Part shown: piece by piece, positions 54,276 to 64,000 of the stretch
Layout of the letters: each line of letters opens with the position of its first letter
Numbering within the stretch: the first letter of the stretch is position 1
DNA from: Psychrobacter glacincola
GTDB lineage: Bacteria; Pseudomonadota; Gammaproteobacteria; Pseudomonadales; Moraxellaceae
DNA length: 64,000 bases
Direction of reading: 5' to 3'
Assembly: GCF_904846075.1 (NCBI RefSeq)
Contig: NZ_CAJGZH010000002.1
Location: forward strand, 434,001-498,000
Notes under the pieces: generated by a model
The model's database searches: none
The model's input: the letters and a program-made list of their open reading frames with translations, nothing else
Told to the model about the DNA's origin: nothing
Made by a program: the position numbers and the translations under genes

Positions 54276-54752
54276 AATATTGCTTCCTAAAAAAGTCCGC
54301 TTAGCCCCAAATTCCTTTGCAAAATTGCATATAAACGGGATCTAAGATGATGAAATCAAAAACTTAAGAGTACTATCCTCACTTCTGTTATCTACATATC
54401 GCATCTATAGCAAATAACGGTATGTAGCAACACAGTGAGTATTTACAAACATAACGACTGTCTTACTGATTGCTCTACTTCGGCAGTAGCAACAAACTTG
54501 CAATAATTATTGCATAAAAAATATCATAGCACGGGTTTTTAGCAACATAAAGACTTTTAACATGATTTTTTGGCTTTAGCTTTATTTTTCCTGTAATTTT
54601 TTTATAACCTCGCCATCAAGCTGTTATCATAAAGAGAAAGCTTTGATTAAACTGTGCAATTTTACGCTTATGCCATTTTATGCTTATATAGTATCTAAAC
54701 CTTATAACAAATAATAAATCCTCAACCTCGTTTCATCGTTATAGAGACCATT
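54276..54752. other. Long divergent intergenic region upstream of the cold-shock gene and aroQ
   Basis: No gene is supported. It should contain the long structured 5' leader typical of cold-shock mRNAs (leftward) and the aroQ promoter (rightward). TGCAATAATTATTGCA at 54,499-54,514 is a perfect 16-bp palindrome and may be a regulator site. Confidence 0.45.
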
Positions 54753-55289
54753 ATGACCTCTCCTTCTCAGTCTGTACCAACCGTTACGCCTTCGGAGCAA
54801 AATGCCGATAAAAAACTCACTCATAAGTTATTGCTGGTTAATGGGGTCAATTTGAATTTATTGGGTAAGCGCGAACCTGAGATTTATGGTCATACGACAC
54901 TAGCAGATATCGAGGAGCGTCTGATCGCACGCGCAGCTCAGCACGGTATTGAATTAATATGTATACAATCCAATCATGAAGGTAAACTGATAGATGACAT
55001 CCAATATCATGGACTTTTAGCGGATACCGCGCTGCAAGTAGATGCCATTATCATTAACCCCGCCGCCTTTACTCATACCTCGGTTGCGTTACGTGATGCG
55101 CTCTTGGCCACACAAAAACCGTTTATCGAGGTACACTTATCCAATGTGCATGCGCGCGAGCCATTTCGGCATCATTCTTATCTAAGCGATGTCGCCGTCG
55201 GTGTTATTTGTGGTTTGGGGCATCTGGGTTATCAAATGGCATTGTCCTACTGGCTTGATAGCCTCTACTCTGTCACAATCAGCGATTAA
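54753..55289 (+). CDS. aroQ: 3-dehydroquinate dehydratase, type II
   Basis: AroQ catalyses the third shikimate step. Motifs: [20 protein letters not shown] with the catalytic Tyr, [33 protein letters not shown] and [20 protein letters not shown] with the catalytic His. It has 178 residues, about 25 more than usual because of a polar N-terminal extension ([20 protein letters not shown]). ATG 54753 is the only clear start before it. Confidence 0.95.
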   Translation: MTSPSQSVPTVTPSEQNADKKLTHKLLLVNGVNLNLLGKREPEIYGHTTLADIEERLIARAAQHGIELICIQSNHEGKLIDDIQYHGLLADTALQVDAIIINPAAFTHTSVALRDALLATQKPFIEVHLSNVHAREPFRHHSYLSDVAVGVICGLGHLGYQMALSYWLDSLYSVTISD

Positions 55290-55423
55290 TGCTTAATCCT
55301 GATAACCGAAAACCATGAATTGTATAACTATGCTTTATCAATAGCACACGAGTTAAACAGCAATTGTTTGACTAAAATACTAAAATTATGGCTGAGCAAA
55401 CAACCCACTATATGGTGATATGA

Positions 55424-56725
55424 ATGGCAAAATCGTCTGGAAAGCGCTTTATGAAATTGGCTGGCATGACAGCAAGCATTGCCGGCAAAGCAGCTAAAAA
55501 CTCATTTAAGCACCTCTCAAGTGACGAAGAAAAACGTTTGCAAGCACGCTCAGAGCTGATGCAAGATGTGGGCATTCAGATAGCCGAAACCTTGGGTGAA
55601 ATGAAAGGCGCGGTGATGAAAGTCGGGCAAATTGCCTCGCAATATAAAGACGTGTTCCCACCAGAAGTAGCAACAGCATTAGAAAAGCTACAAAAAGATG
55701 CGCCGCCCATGCCCTATGCGCAGATACGTGCACAAATTGAGCGCGAGCTTAAAGCGCCTGTTGCAGAATTGTTTAGCGAATTTGAAGAAACACCATTTGC
55801 GGCGGCTTCCATCGGTCAAGTGCATAAAGCCGTTTTGCCATCTGGTCAAAAAGTGGTGGTTAAAGTTCAATATCCTGATGTCGATGAAAACTGTGATAGT
55901 GACCTCAAACAAGTACGCATGGCACTAAAAATCGCGGGTGTGCTCAATATGAGCAAACAGTTGCAAGAGCAGCTATTCAACGAGATTCGCCAAAGTTTAC
56001 ATGATGAATTGGACTATATTAAAGAAGCGCATAACTTACGAGTGTTCGGCGCATTTCATGCAGAAGACAAAGGTCTTATTATTCCTAAAGTCATTAGCAG
56101 CCACTCTTCTAAACGGGTTTTAACCTTAACAGAAGAGATGGGAGAAACCCTAACCGTCGCGGCGACTTGGGATAATGACATCAAACAAGACATAGCCAAG
56201 CGTCTGTTCCACTTTACCGCAGGACAACTATTTGGCTTATACCGTATGCACTGTGACCCACATCCCGGCAACTTTGCCTTTCGCAAAGATGGCAGTGTGG
56301 TGGCTTATGATTTTGGCGGCATTCGTAGCTATAGTGACAGCGAAGTTCAATTGTTCCGCCGTTTTGCCAAGCATGCCATTAAAGGAGATGTGACTGCCCT
56401 TGAGCAGGACCTCATCGCTCTTGATATTCGCCGTGATGACGATAAAAATATCCCCGGAGAGTTTTATGAGAAATGGCTATCCATTGGGCTAAAGCCTCTG
56501 TCTATTCAACCTTATCAACAAGGCGCTTTTGATTTTGGTCAAAGTCAGGTTCATCACGAAGTCATTGCTCAAATGCGGACGTCGTTGAAGTACTTTGGTC
56601 AATTCCAACCTTCTGCAACTACCATGATGCTAGATCGCACAGTGTCAGGACAATACTGGAACTTGGTCAACCTCGGTGTTGAAATTGACTTATCACCGCT
56701 CGTTAGTGAATACATTGATGTATAA
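55424..56725 (+). CDS. AarF/ABC1/UbiB-family atypical kinase
   Basis: The 433 residues show the family features: KGAVMKVGQIASQYKDVFPP (the KxGQ motif), FAAASIGQVHKA (Ala-rich loop replacing the P-loop), VVVKVQYPDVDE, HCDPHPGNFAFRKDG and VAYDFGG (metal-binding Asp). It lacks the C-terminal membrane helices of UbiB, so it is closer to the ADCK/COQ8-like soluble or peripheral forms. The role may be in ubiquinone synthesis or lipid homeostasis. No ubi genes are adjacent. Confidence 0.88.
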   Translation: MAKSSGKRFMKLAGMTASIAGKAAKNSFKHLSSDEEKRLQARSELMQDVGIQIAETLGEMKGAVMKVGQIASQYKDVFPPEVATALEKLQKDAPPMPYAQIRAQIERELKAPVAELFSEFEETPFAAASIGQVHKAVLPSGQKVVVKVQYPDVDENCDSDLKQVRMALKIAGVLNMSKQLQEQLFNEIRQSLHDELDYIKEAHNLRVFGAFHAEDKGLIIPKVISSHSSKRVLTLTEEMGETLTVAATWDNDIKQDIAKRLFHFTAGQLFGLYRMHCDPHPGNFAFRKDGSVVAYDFGGIRSYSDSEVQLFRRFAKHAIKGDVTALEQDLIALDIRRDDDKNIPGEFYEKWLSIGLKPLSIQPYQQGAFDFGQSQVHHEVIAQMRTSLKYFGQFQPSATTMMLDRTVSGQYWNLVNLGVEIDLSPLVSEYIDV

Positions 56726-56773
56726 CGATATAAAATATACATATTTACGAAAGCAGACAGCGCACAAACACTA

Positions 56774-57604
56774 CTAAATATGCAAAGCATGTCCACAACG
56801 ATCACAGAATTCTGCTGCAATGGCATGACCGAACTTGCCACAATTAGGACAGGTGACGGGATTGAGTTGCGGACGCATATTACGTGCCAGCTCAGAAGTA
56901 AAAATCCCCGTTGGCACTGCAATGATCGAATAACCCGTAATCATGACCATGCTCGCAATCGCTTGACCTAGCGGTGTTTTGGGTGACATATCACCGTAAC
57001 CGACCGTGGTCATGGTGACGACTGCCCAGTAGATAGACAGCGGAATACTGGTAAAGCCATTTTCAGGGCCTTCTACCACGTAAATAATCGAGCCGAAAAT
57101 CGTGACCAATAATACCAGCGACAAAAAGAATACCGTGATTTTTTGCTGACTGGTTTTAAGCGCCGAGGCCAAAAATCCCGCTTGTTGCATATAAGCTTTG
57201 AGCTTGAGTACGCGAAACACACGTAAAATACGCAAAACCCGTATCACTAATAGATACTGTACCCCCACAAACATAAGGCTTAGGTAACTTGGTAGCACAG
57301 ACAATAAATCGACTACCCCAAAAAAACTAAAGACGTAACGCACGCGGTTTGGTGCTGAAAACAACCTGAGCGCATACTCTATCGTGAATAAAATGGTAAA
57401 AAACCATTCAGCATAGAAGAATATAGTGCCATATTGCAGGCGCATGTATAGCACACTGTCAAGCATGACCACAGCCACACTGGTCAAAATCGCAATCAAT
57501 AATACAATATCAAAAAGTTTACCCAAACGGGTATCTGTGCCTTCAATAATAATATGAATGCGGTTGCGCAGGTGGGTAATGGCTTCAGCCGTCGGTTGCT
57601 TCAT
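56774..57604 (-). CDS. Voltage-gated potassium channel with C-terminal zinc ribbon
   Basis: The 276-residue protein has six membrane helices. The S4 voltage sensor is RVLRILRVFRVLKLKAYM near 125, the selectivity filter is TTVGYGDMS near 198, and S6 follows (IASMVMITGYSIIAVPTGIF). The C-terminus carries CPNCGKFGHAIAAEFCDRCG, a four-Cys zinc ribbon that could serve as a cytoplasmic sensor or oligomerisation unit; this addition is seen in some bacterial Kv channels. It is convergent with the AarF-type gene. Confidence 0.93.
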   Translation of the reverse strand: MKQPTAEAITHLRNRIHIIIEGTDTRLGKLFDIVLLIAILTSVAVVMLDSVLYMRLQYGTIFFYAEWFFTILFTIEYALRLFSAPNRVRYVFSFFGVVDLLSVLPSYLSLMFVGVQYLLVIRVLRILRVFRVLKLKAYMQQAGFLASALKTSQQKITVFFLSLVLLVTIFGSIIYVVEGPENGFTSIPLSIYWAVVTMTTVGYGDMSPKTPLGQAIASMVMITGYSIIAVPTGIFTSELARNMRPQLNPVTCPNCGKFGHAIAAEFCDRCGHALHI

Positions 57605-58004
57605 ATAGTCAGTAGTATCGAGTCAGTAGCGATATAAAATTAATGGCTTGATGGCAACCAATGATTTAAAATACGCTGGATAAGGCCAAGTTAGTCAAAA
57701 TAGATAAAATTGGTTTATAATATTGCTCACAGGTCACATGTGAATACAATCACTAAGTTGCCACAGTGTAGCAAAAAAGCACTCTCAACAAAATACAAAT
57801 CGTTAACGTGTCGGTAGCTCTGTTACTTCAAAGAGATAGCGCAAGCTATATCATAGAAACAGGTGATCTGAGGTGTGTCATCATGCAGATTGAAAAATCT
57901 TAAAATGTATAAATACGCTCATTCATGACACACTCATAGTGAAAGATTGTTATTAAAACTTGTTTTAAGCACAATAAATAATACGCAAAACTTAAGGATG
58001 TTAT
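57605..58004. other. Divergent intergenic region between the K+ channel and yebC
   Basis: No gene, repeat or strong hairpin is seen in these 400 bases. Promoters for the channel (leftward) and yebC (rightward, with AAGGATGTT at its end) must lie here. Confidence 0.4.
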
Positions 58005-58754
58005 ATGGCAGGCCATTCAAAATGGGCAAATATTAAACACCGTAAAGCCCGTCAGGATGCGGTAAAAGGTAAAGTATTCACTAAAATTATTCGTGAAATT
58101 GTCTCTGCTGCCAAGCAAGGTGATCCTGACCCTAACAAGAATCCGCGCCTACGTGCTGTCATTGAAAAAGCCCTATCTGTCAACATGACGCGAGATACCA
58201 TCAACCGTGCAGTAGCTCGTGGTACAGGCGGCGATGACAATGACAATATGGACGAAGTAAGCTATGAAGGCTATGGCATCGGCGGCGTCGCAGTACTTGT
58301 CGAAACCTTGACTGACAATCTTAACCGAACAGTCAGTGAAGTACGCCACGCCTTTACCAAAAATGAAGGCAATCTAGGTACTACTGGCTCGGTCGCTTAT
58401 CTATTTAATAAGCGCGGTGAAATCATCTTTAATGATACAAGCCTAGAAGATGAAGTCATGCTAGTGGCATTAGATGCAGGCGCGCTTGATATCGAGAATG
58501 ATGGTGAAAGCTTGCTCGTCATCACTGAATGGGAAAATTTCGGTCACGTCAAAGATGCGCTTAATGCTGCAGGTTTGGTCTCTGACAATGCTGAAGTGAC
58601 CATGGCACCGTCTACCAGTGCTGAAATAGACAATGTCGATGATGCACTAAAAGTCATGAAAATGATTGATATGTTAGAAGATATCGATGATGTGCAAGAG
58701 GTTTATAGCAATGTAAACTTTTCTGCTGACGTAATGACCCAGCTTGAGCAATAG
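58005..58754 (+). CDS. yebC: YebC/PmpR-family protein
   Basis: The 249 residues start with the invariant [33 protein letters not shown] ([18 protein letters not shown]) and the C-terminal domain (EVYSNVNF) complete the fold. Family members are DNA-binding regulators, and YebC-type proteins have also been linked to relief of ribosome stalling at proline stretches. In many proteobacteria it precedes ruvC, but that gene is not adjacent here. A strong terminator follows. Confidence 0.96.
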   Translation: MAGHSKWANIKHRKARQDAVKGKVFTKIIREIVSAAKQGDPDPNKNPRLRAVIEKALSVNMTRDTINRAVARGTGGDDNDNMDEVSYEGYGIGGVAVLVETLTDNLNRTVSEVRHAFTKNEGNLGTTGSVAYLFNKRGEIIFNDTSLEDEVMLVALDAGALDIENDGESLLVITEWENFGHVKDALNAAGLVSDNAEVTMAPSTSAEIDNVDDALKVMKMIDMLEDIDDVQEVYSNVNFSADVMTQLEQ

Positions 58755-58787
58755 TTTTATTTAGCAACCCTTTATGTGTCACACATC

Positions 58788-58822
58788 AAAAAGCCAAACG
58801 TTTTAAATGTTTGGCTTTTTTG
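58788..58822. terminator. Bidirectional terminator between yebC and ogt
   Basis: AAAAAGCCAAAC and GTTTGGCTTTTTT form a 12-bp stem around a GTTTTAAAT loop, serving both convergent genes. Confidence 0.9.
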
Positions 58823-58854
58823 TTTAGAAATATGTGACGAGCGCTTCGTTCCTA

Positions 58855-59427
58855 CTAAGTTTTGCAAGTGACACCTTCAAGCGCTAGCAAGTATGTTTTC
58901 TTATCTAGTCCACCTGTATAACCACCAAGCTTACCATCGCTAGCAATGACTCGATGACACGGAACGATAATGCTAAAAGGATTTTTACTATTAGCATTAG
59001 CAACCGCGCGAAACCCTTTGGGACTAGCGACATTTTGTGCCAGTGTCGCGTAGCTTATTGTTTCGCCATAGCCAATATCTTGTAACGCTTGCCAAACTCG
59101 TTGCTGAAACTTGGTTCCTAAGCTTATATCTAATGGCAAATCGAATGCCTGACGATCACCTTTAAAATACGATTTTAATTGCGCTATAGTCTCTATGAGT
59201 AGCGCTTGGGCAGGCTCATTTCCGCTTAGGCTATCCTCATTGATAAACGTAAAGCTCTGATCGACAAGCCCATAGTGTTTCTTAAGTTTGGGAATAGATT
59301 TTGAGCTATGCCAAGAGTCACCTGCTATCAGCCAATTGACTTCTACTAGCTTAGGGCGACTATGCTCATTGACACTCGCAATTAACGTTAGCTGGTGTGC
59401 TCCAAAAGCGGCTGTGGTGACTATCAT
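58855..59427 (-). CDS. ogt: Methylated-DNA-protein-cysteine methyltransferase
   Basis: This suicide enzyme moves the O6-methyl group from guanine to its own Cys. The active site IIVPCHRVIASDGKLGGY, the helix-turn-helix region TISYATLAQNVASPKGFRAV and the Asn hinge (ANSKNP) are all present. ATG 59427 follows AAGGAAGCATC and gives 190 residues; a start five codons earlier lacks a ribosome site. There is no Ada N-terminal domain, so it is the constitutive Ogt type. Confidence 0.93.
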   Translation of the reverse strand: MIVTTAAFGAHQLTLIASVNEHSRPKLVEVNWLIAGDSWHSSKSIPKLKKHYGLVDQSFTFINEDSLSGNEPAQALLIETIAQLKSYFKGDRQAFDLPLDISLGTKFQQRVWQALQDIGYGETISYATLAQNVASPKGFRAVANANSKNPFSIIVPCHRVIASDGKLGGYTGGLDKKTYLLALEGVTCKT

Positions 59428-59492
59428 GATGCTTCCTTTCAAATGATGATATTTTCAAAAATCGTTCATCGACTAAAACAACCTATCAAGCG

Positions 59493-60917
59493 CTACTCTT
59501 TATCATCGGTCTCAAATAATGCAGCGACAAATTGTTTTGGACTAAAGGCACGTAAATCATCAATCGACTCACCGACACCAATATAACGAATAGGAACATC
59601 CGTCGTTTCGGCAATATTAAAGACCACACCACCTTTCGCAGTACCGTCTAATTTGGTAATAGTAATACCCGTTAATGGTACGACTTTGTTAAAGAGTTCT
59701 ACTTGATTAATCGCATTTTGACCCGTACCAGCATCGAGGACAATCATACCTTCGTGCGGTGCGCTTGGATCAGCTTTACGCATGACGCGTACCACTTTTT
59801 CAAGCTCTGCCATCAGGTGTGTTTTATTCTGCAAGCGTCCAGCAGTATCAGCGATTAATACATCGATATTTTTTGCTTTGGCAGACTGCATGGCATCAAA
59901 GATAACAGAGGCGCTATCAGAGCCATGACCTTGGGCGACGACTGGAATGTTATTACGCTCACCCCAAATTTGTAGCTGTTCAGTAGCAGCGGCACGGAAG
60001 GTATCGCCAGCAGCCAGCATAACGGATTTACCTTCGCCTTGTAAGCGCTTGGCAAGTTTACCAATCGTCGTGGTTTTACCGACACCGTTGACACCCACAA
60101 CTAAAATCACAAAAGGTTTTTTGCTGGTATCAATAATAAGTGGTGCGACTTTTGGCGTTAAAATATCAACCAATTCAGTTTGCAACGCTTTATATAATGA
60201 ATGCGCATAAATCAAATCACCACGATCTGTCTGCTCGGTCAGACTTTTGATAATACGATTGGTCGCATTGACACCGATGTCGGCGACCAGCAGTTGATCT
60301 TCAACTTCTTCCAATAGCTCATCATCAATCTCTTTGCCACCGATCAGAATACTGACCATACCTTCGGCAAGATTTTTACGCGACTTACTTAGCCCCGTTT
60401 TCATGCGGTTAAACCAGCTGCCTTTTTTCTTGTTTTCTTGCAGCTCTGTAGATTCGATTTCTGCTTGAGTGGTCGCTTGTACCGCACTACCCGCAGGACT
60501 GACATTTGGGCTATCCCCAAGCTGCTCTTGTAATGGCATGGTTGGGGCAGTAGAAATAGTGCTAAGCTTAGTATCAATATTTTTATTATTATCGTTATCA
60601 GCTGATGAAGCGCTTATAAAGCTTTCAGAGGCGTTTTTGGACGTGCTTTGCTCTTCTGTCCTCACAATTGGCGCACCCAAAGCAATGTTTTGTGCCGCAT
60701 CAGCACTTGAGACATCTTTGTTTATCGTGCTGTCTTTTTGCTGATCTTCGATGCTTTTTTCATTGGGCGCTTGGATAGAGCCTGCATCTTCTTTCTCATC
60801 GATAATGGGCACAGATTGCGAAGGCAGACTGGGTAAGGTAATATCATCGTCATCTAGGTCATCAAGATTGCCATCGAGATTAATGATTACACGACTGCTA
60901 TTATTGGAGTTATTCAT
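59493..60917 (-). CDS. ftsY: Signal-recognition-particle receptor FtsY
   Basis: FtsY docks SRP-ribosome complexes at the inner membrane. Of 474 residues, the first ~165 are an acidic, Ser/Asp-rich A domain, followed by the N domain (FNRMKTGLSKSRKNLAEGM) and the G domain with GVNGVGKTTTIGKLA near 272, DTFRAAATEQL, DTAGR, TKLDGTAKGG and the final YIGVGESIDDLRAF. ATG 60917 with AGGGCAAG upstream is the start. It stands alone without the usual ftsEX neighbours. Confidence 0.96.
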   Translation of the reverse strand: MNNSNNSSRVIINLDGNLDDLDDDDITLPSLPSQSVPIIDEKEDAGSIQAPNEKSIEDQQKDSTINKDVSSADAAQNIALGAPIVRTEEQSTSKNASESFISASSADNDNNKNIDTKLSTISTAPTMPLQEQLGDSPNVSPAGSAVQATTQAEIESTELQENKKKGSWFNRMKTGLSKSRKNLAEGMVSILIGGKEIDDELLEEVEDQLLVADIGVNATNRIIKSLTEQTDRGDLIYAHSLYKALQTELVDILTPKVAPLIIDTSKKPFVILVVGVNGVGKTTTIGKLAKRLQGEGKSVMLAAGDTFRAAATEQLQIWGERNNIPVVAQGHGSDSASVIFDAMQSAKAKNIDVLIADTAGRLQNKTHLMAELEKVVRVMRKADPSAPHEGMIVLDAGTGQNAINQVELFNKVVPLTGITITKLDGTAKGGVVFNIAETTDVPIRYIGVGESIDDLRAFSPKQFVAALFETDDKE

Positions 60918-61270
60918 AAGCTTGCCCTAAAAGTTATCACGGTCAGTTATTTGATTATTTTAAATGGGTTGGTATGTCGTCATGTTTTTGCCATAGGTCA
61001 TGACCCACGACAGTCAATTTTTAGCCTAGTTTATCATAATTCGAGTTGTGCTCAGACCTTACCATCATAGCCTATCGTCAATTTTTGCAAATCTGGCAAG
61101 TCACACCATCCCTTTAGAAAGTTTCGCTTAAGATTTGGCAACAAAAATCTGACCTTACACATGCTAAACTTCGCCTACTCTACCAGAGTTTATTGTAGAA
61201 CAAGCCTTATTCCAAAACTTACCAATTACTTCACTATCGCTCACTCAATCCTCATTTTTAGGAATTATCT
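60918..61270. other. Intergenic region between ftsY and the small lipoprotein
   Basis: No gene is supported in these ~350 bases. They separate the leftward ftsY from the rightward lipoprotein-M16 genes, so divergent promoters are expected. TTTTTAGGA just before 61,271 is a ribosome site. Confidence 0.4.
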
Positions 61271-61435
61271 ATGCCATCACTATCTAATACTGACAAAACG
61301 TACGGTAAAAAAGCAATCAGCATCAGCGCAGCTTTATTAGTAGCAACACTGGTACTATCGGCGACAGGCTGTAATACCACCCAAGAATTTAAGCCAACAG
61401 CCAGTGTGATGGTTGGGGCACATAAATCTTTATAA
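61271..61435 (+). CDS. Small lipoprotein
   Basis: The 54-residue frame reads PSLSNTDKTYGKKAISISAA, then LLVATLVLSATGC. This is a basic region, a hydrophobic helix and a lipobox (SATGC), after which only about 20 residues remain (NTTQEFKPTASVMV). TAGGA lies seven bases before ATG 61271. It would be lipidated at Cys and anchored in a membrane. Several proteobacteria have tiny lipoproteins of this kind of unknown role. It precedes the M16 pair by 84 bases. Confidence 0.7.
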   Translation: MPSLSNTDKTYGKKAISISAALLVATLVLSATGCNTTQEFKPTASVMVGAHKSL

Positions 61436-61519
61436 AACCTGCTATCTATCGCTAGTATTGAGAGTGTTCTAACCACTGATCAATTTACAAGTTGCCATTT
61501 TATATAAGTAGAATATACC

Positions 61520-63031
61520 ATGCCACTGCCTTTATCACCGTCGCACTTACCTGCCGCCTCTCTACGTCTTGCCTGTGCCTTAGCAATAGCAACGACTCTT
61601 GCTGCTTGCCAAACCAGTACTATCAGCGCCAACACATTGTCGACTGCTCAGAAGCCAGTCATTCAAAATACCTTGGGTAAAGATGGGCTAAATACCGCTA
61701 AATCAGGTCAAGACATTCAGCCCTCATCAGCATTGACCATGGATATGTCAGGTCGACACGAATATCAATTAGAAAACGGTCTAAAGGTAGTGGTAAAAGA
61801 AGACCATCGCGCACCTGTGGTAATGACTCAAATCTGGTATCGAGTTGGGTCAGCAGATGAGCCACTGGATAAAGGGGGCATCTCACATTTGCTTGAGCAT
61901 ATGATGTTTAAAGGCACTACTAACGTTTCGAGCGACGACTATGAGCGCTTGATTGCTAAATTTGGCGGCGTCAATAATGCGTTTACCAGCTACGACTATA
62001 CGGGCTATTACGAGCTATTCCCTGCCAACCGTTTTCCTTTGGCATTAGAGCTAGAAGCGGATCGTATGAAAAACCTACTTTTTAATGAGCAGGAATTTAC
62101 CAAAGAGCACCAAGTGGTCATGGAGGAGCGCCGCCAACGCACTGATGATAATCCACTTGCCAAGGCTTATGAGTCATTTCGCTTATTGGCGCTCCCGAAT
62201 AGTCCAAAAGGCGAATCCGTGATTGGTCCGATGGATGAGCTTGAATCCATTACCCTTACAGATTTAAAAGACTGGTATAAAACATGGTACGCACCAAACA
62301 ATGCAACGTTAGTCATCGTTGGCGACGTTAAACCGCAAGAGGTGTTGGCTCAAGTCAAACGTTACTTTGGTGAGCTAACACCAAGCGATCTACCTAAACG
62401 TCCTGCCGTCAGTCAAAAAGGCTTCCGTGGCTATCAGCAAGTCGATTCCGAGCAAGCCGTACAAGTACCAGTATTATTAATGGGTTATAACGTACCCAGT
62501 CTCGTCACTGCTGGTGCAGCTAATGAAAAACAAGCTTATGCGCTCTCACTGGCTCAAGATGTATTAGACGGTGGTCTCTCTGCTCGCCTTGAGAGTCGAT
62601 TGATACGCGAGCAAGGTCTACTTACCACAGTGGGCACTTCATATGACTTGCTAGATCGTGGCGATGGACTGTTTTTGATACAAGCAACTCCACGTGAAGG
62701 TGTCAGCTTAGAGCAAGCACAACAAGCCATTATGGCTGAAATAGAAAAGCTCAAAACCGATCCCATCGCTGCTGATGAAATCGAGCGTGCCAAAACCAAT
62801 ACGGTCACAGGGCTCGTCTATGCGCAAGACAGTATGGAAGGTCAGGCGCAGATGATTGGCTCATTACAGTCTATCGGTCTTGACGATACGCTGCTTGCCA
62901 AATTGCCCACCAAACTCGATAGCGTGACGATTGCTGACATACAAGCTGCTAGCAAAAAATATCTGGTAAAGGACAATTTAACAGTGATGCATGTCATTCC
63001 ACCTAAAGACCAAGCAGCGACAGAGAAATAA
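61520..63031 (+). CDS. M16-family zinc metallopeptidase, catalytic subunit, lipoprotein
   Basis: The 503-residue protein has a lipoprotein-like N-terminus (ACALAIATTLAACQTS) and then the M16 domain. The inverted zinc motif is ISHLLEHMMFKG (HxxEH, about 120) with the downstream Glu in the LELEADRMKNLLF helix. The second, inactive half-domain is in the same chain (around 290-500). It would act in the periplasm, degrading peptides. The next gene is its likely non-catalytic partner. Confidence 0.92.
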   Translation: MPLPLSPSHLPAASLRLACALAIATTLAACQTSTISANTLSTAQKPVIQNTLGKDGLNTAKSGQDIQPSSALTMDMSGRHEYQLENGLKVVVKEDHRAPVVMTQIWYRVGSADEPLDKGGISHLLEHMMFKGTTNVSSDDYERLIAKFGGVNNAFTSYDYTGYYELFPANRFPLALELEADRMKNLLFNEQEFTKEHQVVMEERRQRTDDNPLAKAYESFRLLALPNSPKGESVIGPMDELESITLTDLKDWYKTWYAPNNATLVIVGDVKPQEVLAQVKRYFGELTPSDLPKRPAVSQKGFRGYQQVDSEQAVQVPVLLMGYNVPSLVTAGAANEKQAYALSLAQDVLDGGLSARLESRLIREQGLLTTVGTSYDLLDRGDGLFLIQATPREGVSLEQAQQAIMAEIEKLKTDPIAADEIERAKTNTVTGLVYAQDSMEGQAQMIGSLQSIGLDDTLLAKLPTKLDSVTIADIQAASKKYLVKDNLTVMHVIPPKDQAATEK

Positions 63032-63100
63032 TCGTGCCGTGTTAGCTCTTTATTCGATACAAGTGCCAATCATAAAGACCTTATTTATAAGAAGAAAACC

Positions 63101-64000
63101 ATGACTCAAAATAGTGATTTGTTGCAAAATAGAAAAAAAGCGTGCAGCTCAATACCATCAGCAACCGCCACAATGCAAAAACTGTCACATCTTAGTGTTG
63201 GCATCTTGCTAGGTCTAACAACGTTGACAGCACAAGCAAACACAACAGGTGCTGAAGAATATCGTGGCTCTGCGGCAGTGGATACGAGCGCACCGATTGC
63301 CGCATTATCAAAGCTAACCAGCCTTGACGATGATAAACCGTTAACCGTTACCATCCCAACGATTCAGCAGTTCAAAACCAAGGCAGGCGTTCCCGTACGT
63401 TTTGTACAAACAACAGCCTTACCGATTGTCGATATCGACTTGCGTTTTAACGCTGGTAGCGCCCGTGATGGCAGTATTAGTAACACAGGCTTTGGTATTG
63501 CTAATATGACTGCCACTATGTTGACACAAGGCTCTAAACGCTTAGACGAAAATGAATTTACTCGCGCTGTCGAAACCTTGGGTATCAATCTAAATAGTAG
63601 TGCTTATAAGGACATGTTTATTGTGTCACTACGTAGCTTATCTGATGATAAGCATCTACTTCCAGCCGTTGATTTAATGACTCAGATGCTCAGCGAACCC
63701 GCTTTTGACGACAGCATCCTAGCACGTAATAAAGCACGATTATTGGTTGGCTTGCAGCAGCAAAAACAAGATCCCAACAGCCTTGCTAGCATCGCATTTA
63801 GCAAAGCATTGTATGGCGAGCATCCTTACGCCCATCCATCAGCGGGTACGCTTGAAAGCGTTCCTACTATCGAAAAGCAACAGCTAATAGATTTCAAGAA
63901 CCGCTACTTGGTCGCAGCAAATGCCTCTGTTGCCATCACTGGTAACCTAACCTTAGAGCAAGCAAAAAAACTTGCGGAAGATATCACTAGCAAATTACCG
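63101..64000 (+). CDS. M16-family peptidase-like protein, non-catalytic partner (partial)
   Basis: The frame runs from ATG 63101 to the window end (300 codons, no stop). A signal peptide is likely (LSVGILLGLTTLTAQA). The domain begins VPVRFVQTTALPIVDIDLRF and NAGSARDG. At the position of HxxEH it reads GFGIANMTATML, without His, so it should be the inactive subunit that pairs with the upstream catalytic one, as in other two-gene M16 systems. The 3' part is outside the window. Confidence 0.88.
   Translation, partial: MTQNSDLLQNRKKACSSIPSATATMQKLSHLSVGILLGLTTLTAQANTTGAEEYRGSAAVDTSAPIAALSKLTSLDDDKPLTVTIPTIQQFKTKAGVPVRFVQTTALPIVDIDLRFNAGSARDGSISNTGFGIANMTATMLTQGSKRLDENEFTRAVETLGINLNSSAYKDMFIVSLRSLSDDKHLLPAVDLMTQMLSEPAFDDSILARNKARLLVGLQQQKQDPNSLASIAFSKALYGEHPYAHPSAGTLESVPTIEKQQLIDFKNRYLVAANASVAITGNLTLEQAKKLAEDITSKLP

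Overview
The window looks like a piece of chromosome from a gammaproteobacterium of the Moraxellaceae, most likely Psychrobacter. This is inferred from the protein types, the two tandem ~600-residue acyl-CoA dehydrogenases, the moderate-GC backbone and the pdxA/rsmA/apaH, ahcY-metF and dnaB-alr neighbourhoods. It was not checked by any database search.

Layout. Positions 1-15,320 are ordinary backbone: the end of a BtuB-like receptor, an SAH riboswitch controlling ahcY-metF, rsmE, a PAS-GGDEF-EAL protein, two acyl-CoA dehydrogenases, a frameshifted Gcr-like membrane protein, then apaH and rsmA on the minus strand. Positions 35,541-64,000 are again backbone: pdxA, dnaB, alr, argF, rpiA, an arsR-arsC-arsH-arsB operon with a striking operator, ilvA, an excalibur-domain protein, a PaiB-like protein, hslR, a low-molecular-weight phosphatase, murB, a YdcF-like protein, ccoS plus a Met/His-tailed TauE-like protein, a DEAD-box helicase, a cold-shock protein, aroQ, an AarF-type kinase, a K+ channel, yebC, ogt, ftsY, a small lipoprotein and a pair of M16 peptidase-family genes.

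Positions ~15,400-35,500 are an AT-rich accessory island that splits the usual pdxA-rsmA-apaH gene string. It contains an IS3 remnant; a complete IS256-family element with an 8-bp target duplication; a HigBA-like pair; an array of orphan contact-dependent toxin tips and YezG-type immunity genes; a minus-strand operon of Roadblock - BLUF photoreceptor - small GTPase - Roadblock; a MITE; the replication and mobilization genes of an integrated plasmid (Rep_3 initiator, four 20-bp iterons, DnaA box, MobA/MobB/MobC, candidate oriT); an OLD-family nuclease; and an AbiE toxin-antitoxin pair headed by two long perfect palindromes.

Two themes stand out. First, the BLUF/GTPase/Roadblock operon resembles a blue-light input wired to an MglA/MglB- or Cvn-like GTPase switch; I know of no characterised system of this composition. 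Second, the island is decaying selectively. The HigB toxin, the AbiEii toxin, both nuclease toxin tips, OLD, rep, mobA, mobB and mobC all carry small indels or truncations, while the matching antitoxins and immunity genes are intact. A single one-base loss breaks the overlapping mobA and mobB reading frames at once. Homopolymer sequencing error is a possible alternative for some of these and can be tested with raw reads.
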